A program made the position numbers and the translations under genes. DNA of 6,504 nt. Source: Pseudomonadota bacterium. GTDB lineage: Bacteria > Pseudomonadota > Alphaproteobacteria > Rhizobiales > Beijerinckiaceae. Positions 1 to 4,789 of this stretch are shown one piece after another (position 1 is the stretch's first letter; each line of letters begins with the position of its first letter). The stretch lies in NCBI GenBank assembly GCA_023452965.1, contig JAEXUU010000685.1:1-6504 (forward strand), written 5' to 3'. Below the pieces are notes generated by a model. The model was given only the letters and a program-made list of their open reading frames with translations. It did no database searches and was not told the origin of the DNA.

Positions 1-219
1 GCTTTGACCGCGAGCCTGCGCCGGGGCGGGCTGATCCTGCCGGTGATCGTCGCGCCGCTGACGGTGCCGGTGCTGATCTTCGGCGTCTCGGCGGTCGACG
101 CCGCACGCGGCGGGCCGCTGCCGGCCGGCACGCCGCTGCTGATCCTCGGAGCGATCACGCTTTCTGCGATCGTGGTCGGCAGCATCGCCGCCGCGGCTGC
201 GCTGAGGCAGTCGGACTAG
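1..219 (+). CDS. ccmB: Heme exporter protein CcmB, C-terminal part (truncated by window edge)
   Basis: This is the last 72 residues of a membrane protein read in frame from base 1; its start lies outside the window. CcmB is the membrane subunit of the CcmABCD complex, which works with the ATPase CcmA to release holo-CcmE during System I cytochrome c maturation in the inner membrane. The fragment contains the family-typical stretch LILPVIVAPLTVPVLIFG as one hydrophobic segment. A second hydrophobic segment lies near the C-terminus (PLLILGAITLSAIVVGSIAA), followed by a short polar tail ending LRQSD. Full CcmB proteins are about 220 residues, so roughly the last third is present. Identification rests on the Pro-rich LxLPxxVAPLxVPVLIFG motif and on ccmC, ccmD and ccmG downstream. 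Unusually, ccmC does not follow directly: two unrelated genes lie between them. Confidence 0.9.
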   Translation, partial: ALTASLRRGGLILPVIVAPLTVPVLIFGVSAVDAARGGPLPAGTPLLILGAITLSAIVVGSIAAAAALRQSD

Positions 220-240
220 AGCCGCAACCAGGCCCGGCGG

Positions 241-453
241 TCAGGCGCCGTCGAGTTCGAGCGCGCAACCGCTCTGGGCGCCGAGTTGAGCGACGACGGC
301 GGCGATATCCTCCAGCGCGACATTCTCGCCATTGAAGCGCAACTGAACCTCCTCGGCGACGGCGAAGACGTCGAGGACGCGGGACTCGCCAGCGCGCAGG
401 CGCACGGTCGTCTCGATATCCCGCTGCATGGGGGCGGACAGCTTCATGAGCAT
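241..453 (-). CDS. Small conserved-looking protein of unknown function
   Basis: This 70-residue protein belongs to no family I recognise. It has no membrane segment or signal peptide. It looks like a small soluble alpha/beta protein: a TTVRLRAGESRVLDVF segment of probable strands, EEVQLRFNGENV, then a probable helix LEDIAAVVAQLGA and a single Cys near the C-terminus (CALELDGA). Support for a real gene is mainly upstream. A strong ribosome binding site, AGGAGGG, sits 7 nt before the ATG, and a plausible sigma70-type promoter lies further upstream. An internal ATG at residue 3 is an alternative start. The gene is convergent with ccmB (21-nt gap, no obvious terminator) and divergent from the ribbon-helix-helix gene. 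The Shine-Dalgarno lies inside a perfect 16-bp palindrome, suggesting control of translation or transcription. Function cannot be assigned. Confidence 0.72.
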   Translation of the reverse strand: MLMKLSAPMQRDIETTVRLRAGESRVLDVFAVAEEVQLRFNGENVALEDIAAVVAQLGAQSGCALELDGA

Positions 454-485
454 GGGAATGCCCTCCTGCCGGCAGGAGTATCCCC
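454..485 (-). promoter_or_regulatory. Predicted leader hairpin that occludes the ribosome binding site
   Basis: On the minus-strand transcript, CTCCTG (478-473) pairs perfectly with CAGGAG (468-463) across a CCGG loop; at DNA level this is the 16-bp palindrome CTCCTGCCGGCAGGAG. The outer bases GGGGAT (485-480) can pair with ATTCCC (459-454) with one G-U wobble. The flanking asymmetry is A479 against 460-462. The folded leader would therefore bury the AGGAGGG Shine-Dalgarno and end exactly at the start codon. This could be a translational switch, a heat-melting structure or a protein-bound operator. The pairing is seen directly; the regulatory role is inferred. Confidence 0.5.
461..467 (-). 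promoter_or_regulatory. Strong Shine-Dalgarno of the small unknown gene
   Basis: Read on the minus strand this is AGGAGGG, a near-perfect anti-16S match, with 7 nt to the ATG at 453-451. It fixes the start of the 70-residue protein. It also forms most of one arm of the palindrome at 463-478. Confidence 0.8.
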
Positions 486-493
486 TTTTGCCG

Positions 494-523
494 CGTATAG
501 CAAGAAAAAATGAGATATTTCAA
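494..523 (-). promoter_or_regulatory. Candidate sigma70-type promoter for the small unknown gene
   Basis: On the minus strand TTGAAA (523-518, five of six matches to TTGACA) is followed after 18 nt by TATACG (499-494, four of six matches to TATAAT), with TGC just before it as an extended -10. It lies in an AT-rich patch (501-540 is about 25% GC) within a GC-rich window. Transcription would begin near 487, just ahead of the hairpin at 485-454. This is a motif match only. Confidence 0.45.
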
Positions 524-549
524 TTAGTTAGTAGATTGTGTCGACGCCG

Positions 550-563
550 TCATGCCAGCATGA
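550..563. repeat. Perfect inverted repeat between divergent genes, candidate operator
   Basis: TCATGC, CA, GCATGA is a perfect 6-bp inverted repeat with a 2-bp centre. It lies between the divergent small unknown gene and the ribbon-helix-helix gene. Ribbon-helix-helix dimers commonly bind short palindromes near their own promoters, so an autoregulatory operator is a reasonable guess. A 14-bp palindrome can also arise by chance. Confidence 0.35.
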
Positions 564-592
564 CCCGCTGATTCTGCCGATTGCCCTTCTGC

Positions 593-620
593 TTGCGAAG
601 GGGCATTCTGCACCTATATC
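593..620 (+). promoter_or_regulatory. Weak candidate promoter for the ribbon-helix-helix gene
   Basis: TTGCGA (593-598) and TATATC (615-620) are 16 bp apart and each matches four of six consensus positions. The ATG of the regulator gene is 36 bp beyond the -10. The -35 lies within an inverted repeat (CCCTTC 584-589 with GAAGGG 597-602). TTCTGC occurs three times nearby (572, 587, 606). The evidence is weak and based on motifs only. Confidence 0.3.
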
Positions 621-655
621 GTCAGTTACTCATTCACAGCGTCGTGGGGGGCGCC

Positions 656-898
656 ATGTCGGATCTCGAACGCGGCGAGCGGCTGCAGATCATGCTCAGC
701 GCCGACGAGCTGCGTGCCGTCGAGAACTGGCGCTTCGAGAAGCGCATGCCCAGCCGTGCCGCCGCGGTGCGGGAGCTGCTGCGCCGTGGCCTGCTCGCCG
801 AGGGGTTCGCGGTGGCGGGCGAGGGCGTGCGCTCGGGTCGGTTCGGCGTGGTCGACAAGAGCGGCGCCAACGAGTCCCGGGACCAGGAAGACGACTAG
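656..898 (+). CDS. Ribbon-helix-helix (CopG/Arc-like) DNA-binding protein
   Basis: This 80-residue protein has the layout of the ribbon-helix-helix fold. A short N-terminal strand (residues 8-14, ERLQIML) would form the DNA-contacting ribbon. Helix 1 follows (about 16-30, ADELRAVENWRFEKR), then the PSR turn and helix 2 (about 33-47, SRAAAVRELLRRGLL). The C-terminal tail is polar and ends RDQEDD. Such proteins dimerise and repress promoters, often their own, and some are antitoxins. No toxin-like gene lies next to it, so a plain regulator is the safer reading. I chose the ATG at 656 because the family domain begins shortly after it; the in-frame TTG at 581 would add an unrelated Arg/His-containing extension. 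The Shine-Dalgarno is poor (a run of G at 646-651). The gene lies 106 bp ahead of ccmC in the same orientation and may share its transcript. Its target is unknown. Confidence 0.82.
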   Translation: MSDLERGERLQIMLSADELRAVENWRFEKRMPSRAAAVRELLRRGLLAEGFAVAGEGVRSGRFGVVDKSGANESRDQEDD

Positions 899-1004
899 CA
901 GTCGGCCCTAACGTCGCAGCCGTGCCCGCCGGATTGTGGGCCGGGCCGGTGATTGCTACATGCTCTCTGGTCAAAAGAAGAGCATCGTCCTCTAGCGCGA
1001 GCCC

Positions 1005-1763
1005 ATGGCAAGCCTGATCGAACTGGCCAATCCGGCGCGCTTCATGCGCCTTTCGAACGTGCTGCTGCCGTGGGTCGCCGGCCTCGCGGCGCTTCTGCTG
1101 CTCGTCGGCTTCTATCTCGCCTGGTTCGTCGCGCCGGCCGACTACCAGCAGGGCGAGACCATCCGGATCATGTACCTGCACGTGCCGGCCGCCTGGCTGG
1201 CGATGATGTTCTACTCGATGATGGCCTGCTCGGCGCTCGGCGTTCTGATCTGGCGTCATCCGCTCGCCGATGTCGCGCAGCAGGCGGCGGCGCCGATCGG
1301 GGCTGCGTTCGCTCTGGTCTGCCTGCTGACCGGTTCTTTCTGGGGCAAGCCGATGTGGGGGACCTACTGGGTCTGGGACGCGCGGCTGACCTCGATGCTG
1401 GTGCTGTTCCTGCTCTATCTCGGCGTCATCGCTCTGAGGCGTGCGATCGACGAGCCCTCGCGGGCCGGACGCGCGGTCGCGATCCTGACGCTGGTCGGCA
1501 GCGTCAACATCCCGATCATCAAATTCTCGGTCGACTGGTGGAGCACCCTGCATCAGCCGGCCTCGGTGCTGCGGCTCAGTGGCCCGACCATCCATACCTC
1601 GATGCTCTGGCCGCTGCTGATCCTCGCCGTCGGCTTCACCCTGGCAGCACTGTGGCTGCACGCGGTGGCGATGCAGGCGGAGTTGCTGCGCCGGCGAGTG
1701 CGGACCCTGAAGATCCTCGAGGCGGAGCGCCTCGACCGGCTTTCCCTGCAGGCGGCGGAATGA
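1005..1763 (+). CDS. ccmC: Heme-handling cytochrome c maturation protein CcmC
   Basis: This 252-residue multi-pass membrane protein (E. coli CcmC is about 245 residues) presents periplasmic heme to the chaperone CcmE within the CcmABCD complex. The tryptophan-rich heme-binding signature WGTYWVWDARLTS is at residues 118-130. The two histidines expected as axial heme ligands are visible as His59 in YLHVP and His183 in TLHQP. Hydrophobic segments alternate along the chain (about 22-42, 61-83, 95-112, 128-145, 157-172, 199-221). A charged cytoplasmic tail runs from about 228 (LLRRRVRTLKILEAERLDRL). The ATG at 1005 gives the normal family length, although no strong Shine-Dalgarno precedes it. The stop overlaps the ccmD start by 4 nt, which implies translational coupling. 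All key residues are intact. Confidence 0.97.
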   Translation: MASLIELANPARFMRLSNVLLPWVAGLAALLLLVGFYLAWFVAPADYQQGETIRIMYLHVPAAWLAMMFYSMMACSALGVLIWRHPLADVAQQAAAPIGAAFALVCLLTGSFWGKPMWGTYWVWDARLTSMLVLFLLYLGVIALRRAIDEPSRAGRAVAILTLVGSVNIPIIKFSVDWWSTLHQPASVLRLSGPTIHTSMLWPLLILAVGFTLAALWLHAVAMQAELLRRRVRTLKILEAERLDRLSLQAAE

Positions 1764-1936
1764 TCGCGGGACTTGGACCCCATGGCGGCTTCATCCTCGC
1801 CGCCTATCTGGCCTCGGGCCTGATCCTCTGCGGCCTCGCCGCCCTGATCCTGCTCGACCGCCGGGCCCAGCGCCGCGCGCTGGCGGCGCTCGAGGAGCAG
1901 GGCATCGGCCGCCGCTCCGAACGGAAGACGTCATGA
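1760..1936 (+). CDS. ccmD: Heme exporter accessory protein CcmD
   Basis: This 58-residue single-pass membrane protein is within the usual short CcmD range. CcmD stabilises the CcmABC complex and is needed for release of heme-loaded CcmE. It carries the family-typical N-terminal GPHGGFILAAYLAS with the conserved Tyr at residue 16. One membrane helix (about 11-32) follows, then a basic cytoplasmic tail (LDRRAQRRALAALEEQG). Its ATG overlaps the ccmC stop (ATGA, 1760-1763), and its own stop overlaps the ccmG start in the same way (1933-1936). It is therefore the middle gene of a coupled block. The much longer open frame extending upstream over ccmC is not the gene, because the CcmD motif starts at this ATG. 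Confidence 0.93.
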   Translation: MIAGLGPHGGFILAAYLASGLILCGLAALILLDRRAQRRALAALEEQGIGRRSERKTS

Positions 1937-2532
1937 GCGAGACCTCCGCTGAAGCTCCGGCCAGGCGTTCGCCCTGGCTTTTCGCCATACCCCTCATTCT
2001 GTTCGGGGCGCTGGCGCTGGTTTTCCTGGCGGGCCTGTTCTCCGGCGATGCCAGCAAGGTGCCCTCGGCGCTGATCGGCAAGCCGGCGCCGGCCGTCACG
2101 CTGACCGAGCTGGAAGGGCTGCAGCGCGATGGCAAGCAGGTGCCGGCCTTCGGCATGGCCGACCTCGCCAAGGGCAAGGCCACGATCGTCAACGTCTTCG
2201 CCAGCTGGTGCGCGCCTTGCCGGGTCGAGCATCCCTTCCTGGTCGCGATGGGCGAGTCGCCAGCGGTCAAGCAGGGCAAGGTCGTGCTGGTCGGCATGAA
2301 CTACAAGGACGAGGCCGAGAATGCTCGCCGCTTCCTGGGCGCGCTCGGAAACCCCTATTCGGCCGTCGGGGTCGATCGTCCCGGCCGCGCCGCGATCGAA
2401 TGGGGCGTCTATGGCGTGCCCGAGACCTTCCTGATCGGCCCGGATGGGCGCATCGTCGACAAGCATGTCGGGGCACTGACCGGCGAGAGCGCCGCCAAGA
2501 TGCTGGCGAAGGCTGCCGCGCTGGTGAAGTGA
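1933..2532 (+). CDS. ccmG: Thiol:disulfide interchange protein CcmG/DsbE
   Basis: This 199-residue membrane-anchored thioredoxin-like protein reduces the apocytochrome c CXXCH cysteines, directly or via CcmH, on the periplasmic side before heme attachment. An N-terminal membrane anchor (about 15-36, WLFAIPLILFGALALVFLAG) precedes the DsbE-type segment VPSALIGKPAP (43-53). The redox motif WCAPC is at 92-96. GVYGVPETFLIG (158-169) holds the cis-proline (Pro163) and the Glu165 typical of CcmG. All these residues are intact, so it should be active. Its ATG overlaps the ccmD stop by 4 nt. The next steps of System I (ccmH, ccmF, ccmE) are not in the window. The gene is convergent with purQ, with a shared terminator candidate between them. 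Confidence 0.96.
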   Translation: MSETSAEAPARRSPWLFAIPLILFGALALVFLAGLFSGDASKVPSALIGKPAPAVTLTELEGLQRDGKQVPAFGMADLAKGKATIVNVFASWCAPCRVEHPFLVAMGESPAVKQGKVVLVGMNYKDEAENARRFLGALGNPYSAVGVDRPGRAAIEWGVYGVPETFLIGPDGRIVDKHVGALTGESAAKMLAKAAALVK

Positions 2533-2534
2533 GG

Positions 2535-2549
2535 CGCGCCGGCGGCGCG
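2535..2549 (+). other. GC hairpin directly after the ccmG stop
   Basis: CGCGCC (2535-2540) and GGCGCG (2544-2549) form a perfect 6-bp stem with a 3-nt GGC loop, 2 nt after the ccmG stop. No T-run follows, so it is not a canonical terminator. It could protect the 3' end or cause pausing ahead of the terminator candidate further on. Confidence 0.35.
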
Positions 2550-2582
2550 GACGGGCGAGACGGCTTAGGTCGCCTTGAAACG

Positions 2583-2610
2583 AAAAAAGCTGCGACGGGC
2601 GTAGCTTTCT
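2583..2610. terminator. Bidirectional intrinsic terminator candidate between ccmG and purQ
   Basis: AAAGCT (2586-2591) pairs with AGCTTT (2603-2608). On the plus strand the stem continues inward as GCG/CGT with one G-U wobble, and the loop is ACGGG. On the minus strand six T residues (opposite 2588-2583) follow the stem, as expected for a Rho-independent terminator of the purine operon, 66 nt after the purQ stop. On the plus strand the tail is only TTTCT, so it is weaker for ccmG. The position between two convergent operons fits a shared terminator. Confidence 0.6.
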
Positions 2611-2663
2611 CGAAACACCGGTGTTCATGGGGCGCGGGTCCGTGTCCTCGCTCCCCTGGAGAA

Positions 2664-2678
2664 TGACGCGAGGCGTCA
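2664..2678. repeat. Short inverted repeat over the purQ stop codon
   Basis: TGACGC (2664-2669) and GCGTCA (2673-2678) form a perfect 6-bp stem with a GAG loop; the right arm includes the purQ stop codon. No T-run follows in either direction. It may be a 3'-end stabilising hairpin or chance. Confidence 0.3.
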
Positions 2679-3371
2679 GGCTGCCTTCCGGCCGTTGACC
2701 AGGCTCTCGAACATGCCGCGCCCATCGGTGCCGCCGACGAGGCCGTCGATCAGGTTCTCGGGATGCGGCATCAGGCCGAGCACATTGCGGTTCGGCGAGT
2801 AGATGCCGGCGATGTGGTTGAGCGAGCCGGTCGGATCCGCCTCGGCCGTGATCTGACCGTCCGCATCGCAATAGCGGAAGGCGACGAGGCCCTCGCCCTC
2901 GAGCCGGGCCAGGGTCTCGGCATCGCAGATGTAGTTGCCTTCGCCATGGGCGATGCAGACATCGATGATCTGCCCCTTGGCATAGGCGGAGGTGAAGGCC
3001 GTGTCGTTGCGCTCGACGCGCAGATGCTGGCGCTTGCAGACGAACTTCAGATTGGCGTTGCGGGCGAGCACGCCCGGCAGCAGCCCGGATTCGCAGGCGA
3101 TCTGGAAGCCGTTGCAGATGCCGAGCACGAGGCCGCCGCGCGCTGCATGGGCCCGGGTCGCGTCCATAATGTGGGCGCGGCCAGCAATGGCGCCGCAGCG
3201 CAGATAGTCGCCATAGGAAAAGCCGCCGGGCAGTACGACGAGGTCGGTTCCCGCCGGCAGCTCATGGTCGCCATGCCAGACATGCGCGACGCTGGCGCCC
3301 GCTTGGCGCAGGGCCTTGGCGACGTCGCCGTCGCGGTTCGAGCCGGGGAAGGTGATAACGGCAGCCTTCAT
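2676..3371 (-). CDS. purQ: Phosphoribosylformylglycinamidine synthase subunit PurQ (glutaminase)
   Basis: This 231-residue class I glutamine amidotransferase supplies ammonia from glutamine to PurL, with PurS, in the FGAR to FGAM step of de novo purine synthesis in the cytoplasm. The N-terminus is the expected MKAAVITFPGSNRD. The oxyanion region LPGGFSYGDYLRCG is at 47-60. The nucleophile is Cys86 in GICNGFQ, and the catalytic His203/Glu205 pair lies in GLMPHPEN. All are intact and the length is normal for the small bacterial PurQ. The ATG overlaps the stop of the acetyltransferase gene (ATGA, 3368-3371), and a GAAGGG ribosome binding site lies 7 nt upstream. It is the last gene of the minus-strand purine unit. 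purL, often next to purQ in related bacteria, does not follow; a terminator candidate comes instead. Confidence 0.97.
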   Translation of the reverse strand: MKAAVITFPGSNRDGDVAKALRQAGASVAHVWHGDHELPAGTDLVVLPGGFSYGDYLRCGAIAGRAHIMDATRAHAARGGLVLGICNGFQIACESGLLPGVLARNANLKFVCKRQHLRVERNDTAFTSAYAKGQIIDVCIAHGEGNYICDAETLARLEGEGLVAFRYCDADGQITAEADPTGSLNHIAGIYSPNRNVLGLMPHPENLIDGLVGGTDGRGMFESLVNGRKAA

Positions 3372-3874
3372 GGATTGGCCCTTCTTGACTGGCGGTAGGT
3401 CTCGGCACTCATCGTCATGGTCATCACCGTGATGGCCGCGCTGCCGTGCCCCTGCTCCTCACGCCGGCTCTCCTCCCTCATCCCGAAGGAAGAGTAAAGG
3501 GCGATGCCGCTTGCATTGTAGGCACGCACGCCCAGCCGCGCACTGCGCGCGCCGAGCTCATCGAAAATCACATGCAGCGCATGGCCGAGCAATTGCCGGC
3601 CATGGCCGCGGCGCTGCTCCGCGACAGCGATGCGGCGCACCAGAATGGAGTCGGCCTCGATCGCAACGTCCTGCAGCATGATGAAGCCGGCGATGGCTCC
3701 ATCGGCCCTGCGTGCGACGAAATAGCGATGGGTCGGGTCGGCCATGCCGGCGAGGTGTTCCTCCCGACTCCAGCGGCCGACAGTCGCCTCATAGCCGGGC
3801 CTGCGCTCGCAGGCCATGATAGCGTCGATGTCGGCCGGCGTCGCCGGTACGATCATCGACGTGCCCAGGCTCAC
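3368..3874 (-). CDS. GNAT-family N-acetyltransferase inside the purine operon
   Basis: This 168-residue protein of the GCN5-related acetyltransferase fold transfers an acetyl group from acetyl-CoA; its substrate is unknown. Motif A is seen as ILVRRIAVAEQRRGHGRQLL (77-96), in which QRRGHG (87-92) is the pyrophosphate-binding Q/RxxGxG/A loop. Motif B is YNASGIALYSSFGM (119-132) with its usual Asn and Tyr. The Arg/Ser-rich tail (161-168) is probably flexible. I prefer the GTG at 3874 because it overlaps the purS stop as GTGA. An ATG at residue 7 (3856) fits the domain start equally well but lacks a clear Shine-Dalgarno. The stop overlaps the purQ ATG, so the gene is coupled on both sides between purS and purQ. 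Rim-type protein N-terminal acetylation or small-molecule acetylation are both possible. Confidence 0.9.
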   Translation of the reverse strand: MSLGTSMIVPATPADIDAIMACERRPGYEATVGRWSREEHLAGMADPTHRYFVARRADGAIAGFIMLQDVAIEADSILVRRIAVAEQRRGHGRQLLGHALHVIFDELGARSARLGVRAYNASGIALYSSFGMREESRREEQGHGSAAITVMTMTMSAETYRQSRRANP

Positions 3875-4113
3875 GCCTGCAGCTCGACGCGGTAGTTCTC
3901 GATCACCGTATTGGCGAGCAGCTTTTCGCAGGCGGCCTTGAGGGCCTCCTCGGCCACGGCCTTGTCGGCGCCGTCGAGCTCGATGTCGAAGACCTTGCCC
4001 TGACGCACCGAGCCGACACCGGCGATGCCGAGGGATTTGAGCGCACCCTCGATGGCCTTGCCCTGCGGATCGAGCACGCCGGTCTTGAGGGTGACGGTGA
4101 CGCGGGCTTTCAT
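3871..4113 (-). CDS. purS: Phosphoribosylformylglycinamidine synthase subunit PurS
   Basis: This 80-residue protein is the small structural subunit that bridges PurL and PurQ in the three-part FGAM synthase and helps pass ammonia between them. It starts MKARVTVTLKTGVLDPQGKA, the family-typical N-terminus in which the strand leads into the conserved LDPQG. It continues with VRQGKVFDIEL and ends in the usual NTVIENYRVEL. Length matches the family (about 80 residues). I chose the ATG at 4113: GGAG lies 6 nt upstream and homology begins at this Met. A longer frame upstream adds an Arg/Pro-rich stretch that overlaps the preceding gene and is not plausible. The stop overlaps the acetyltransferase GTG by 4 nt. 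An 82-nt gap separates it from the upstream lipoprotein gene. Confidence 0.95.
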   Translation of the reverse strand: MKARVTVTLKTGVLDPQGKAIEGALKSLGIAGVGSVRQGKVFDIELDGADKAVAEEALKAACEKLLANTVIENYRVELQA

Positions 4114-4195
4114 CTTGATCTCCGGTCGGAAGTTTGGCGGTGGCTTAGCCGTGAATCGGCGCCGGCTCAACTCTTTGCTGGTCTCGGACGCTGTC

Positions 4196-4789
4196 TCAGC
4201 GGCTTTCCCAGGTGGCGCGGACATAGTCGCGGGCGGCCTGCGAATCATTGGTGACGGCGATGGCGAGCGAAAGCACCTTGTCCTTGCGGGCATAGAGGAT
4301 CGCGGTCGAGGCGAGGCGGTGGCCCTCTTTGGCGCGGATCTCGACCAGGATGCCGTTGGTGCCGTCGAGCTTGAAGCGCGACACGGTGGTGGTGCTCGCC
4401 GGCTTTGCCACCTTGGCCGGCTTCTTCGTCTTGCTGTCCGCGGGCTTCGAGAAGGCGCGGGCGAGCCGGGCAGGGTCGAGCGCGAGAGCCCGTTCCATCT
4501 CGATCGCCTCGCGGCCCTCGAAGTTCAGCAGGGCGGCGACGCCGGGGCGGACGCAGTCCTCAGGCGGGCAATAGACGATCGCCTTCGGGGTGATGCCGTC
4601 ATTGACGACCCAGCTCTGGATCGGCAGCGGCTCCCAGCCGCGGCCGGCGGCGAGCTGGACGAGGCCCGGGCCGAAATGGTCGGCACAGCCGGCGAGCAGC
4701 ACGAAGGCCAGCGCCAGCGCGCCAAAACGCAAACGGGAGCGCAAGCGCCCCCGTTTCGATGTCGGTTCGTCAGCGATCCCGGCGCTCAC
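4196..4789 (-). CDS. Putative lipoprotein of unknown function, between purC and purS
   Basis: I do not recognise the family of this 197-residue protein. The N-terminus looks like a lipoprotein signal: a basic region (residues 12-21), a hydrophobic core ([12 protein letters not shown]) and the lipobox LAGC with Cys35 as the predicted lipidated residue. The +2 residue is Ala, not Asp. The mature part has a Cys pair in YCPPEDC (73-79) that could form a disulfide, and a segment of probable helix ([23 protein letters not shown]). A Lys/Pro/Ala linker (about 115-132) leads to a C-terminal domain with alternating strands ([34 protein letters not shown]) ending RATWESR. The start is a GTG overlapping the purC stop (GTGA, 4786-4789), so it is probably translated with purC. 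A cell-envelope role is inferred only from the lipobox. It has no evident link to purine chemistry. Confidence 0.82.
   Translation of the reverse strand: MSAGIADEPTSKRGRLRSRLRFGALALAFVLLAGCADHFGPGLVQLAAGRGWEPLPIQSWVVNDGITPKAIVYCPPEDCVRPGVAALLNFEGREAIEMERALALDPARLARAFSKPADSKTKKPAKVAKPASTTTVSRFKLDGTNGILVEIRAKEGHRLASTAILYARKDKVLSLAIAVTNDSQAARDYVRATWESR

Noticed and set aside
286..513. Plus-strand open frame of 75 codons opposite the small unknown gene
   Set aside because: No ribosome binding site at its start, and it ends in the AT-rich promoter region. The minus-strand frame has a strong Shine-Dalgarno and a promoter candidate.
899..1004. Gap between the regulator gene and ccmC checked for a terminator or promoter
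   Set aside because: GC-rich short repeats only; no stem with T-run and no convincing -35/-10 pair.
696..1661. Long open frame (321 codons) antisense to the regulator gene and ccmC
   Set aside because: Arg/Gln/Asp-rich composition typical of a GC-rich shadow frame; it lies opposite CcmC, whose motifs are complete.
4144..4170. Possible separate purS promoter (TTGAGC and TAAGCC, 17-bp spacing, minus strand)
   Set aside because: The -10 matches consensus at only two positions; likely chance.
4114..4293. N-terminal extension of PurS to 140 residues
   Set aside because: The extension is Arg/Pro/Ser-rich, overlaps the upstream lipoprotein gene and is absent from the PurS family; the ATG at 4113 has its own GGAG.
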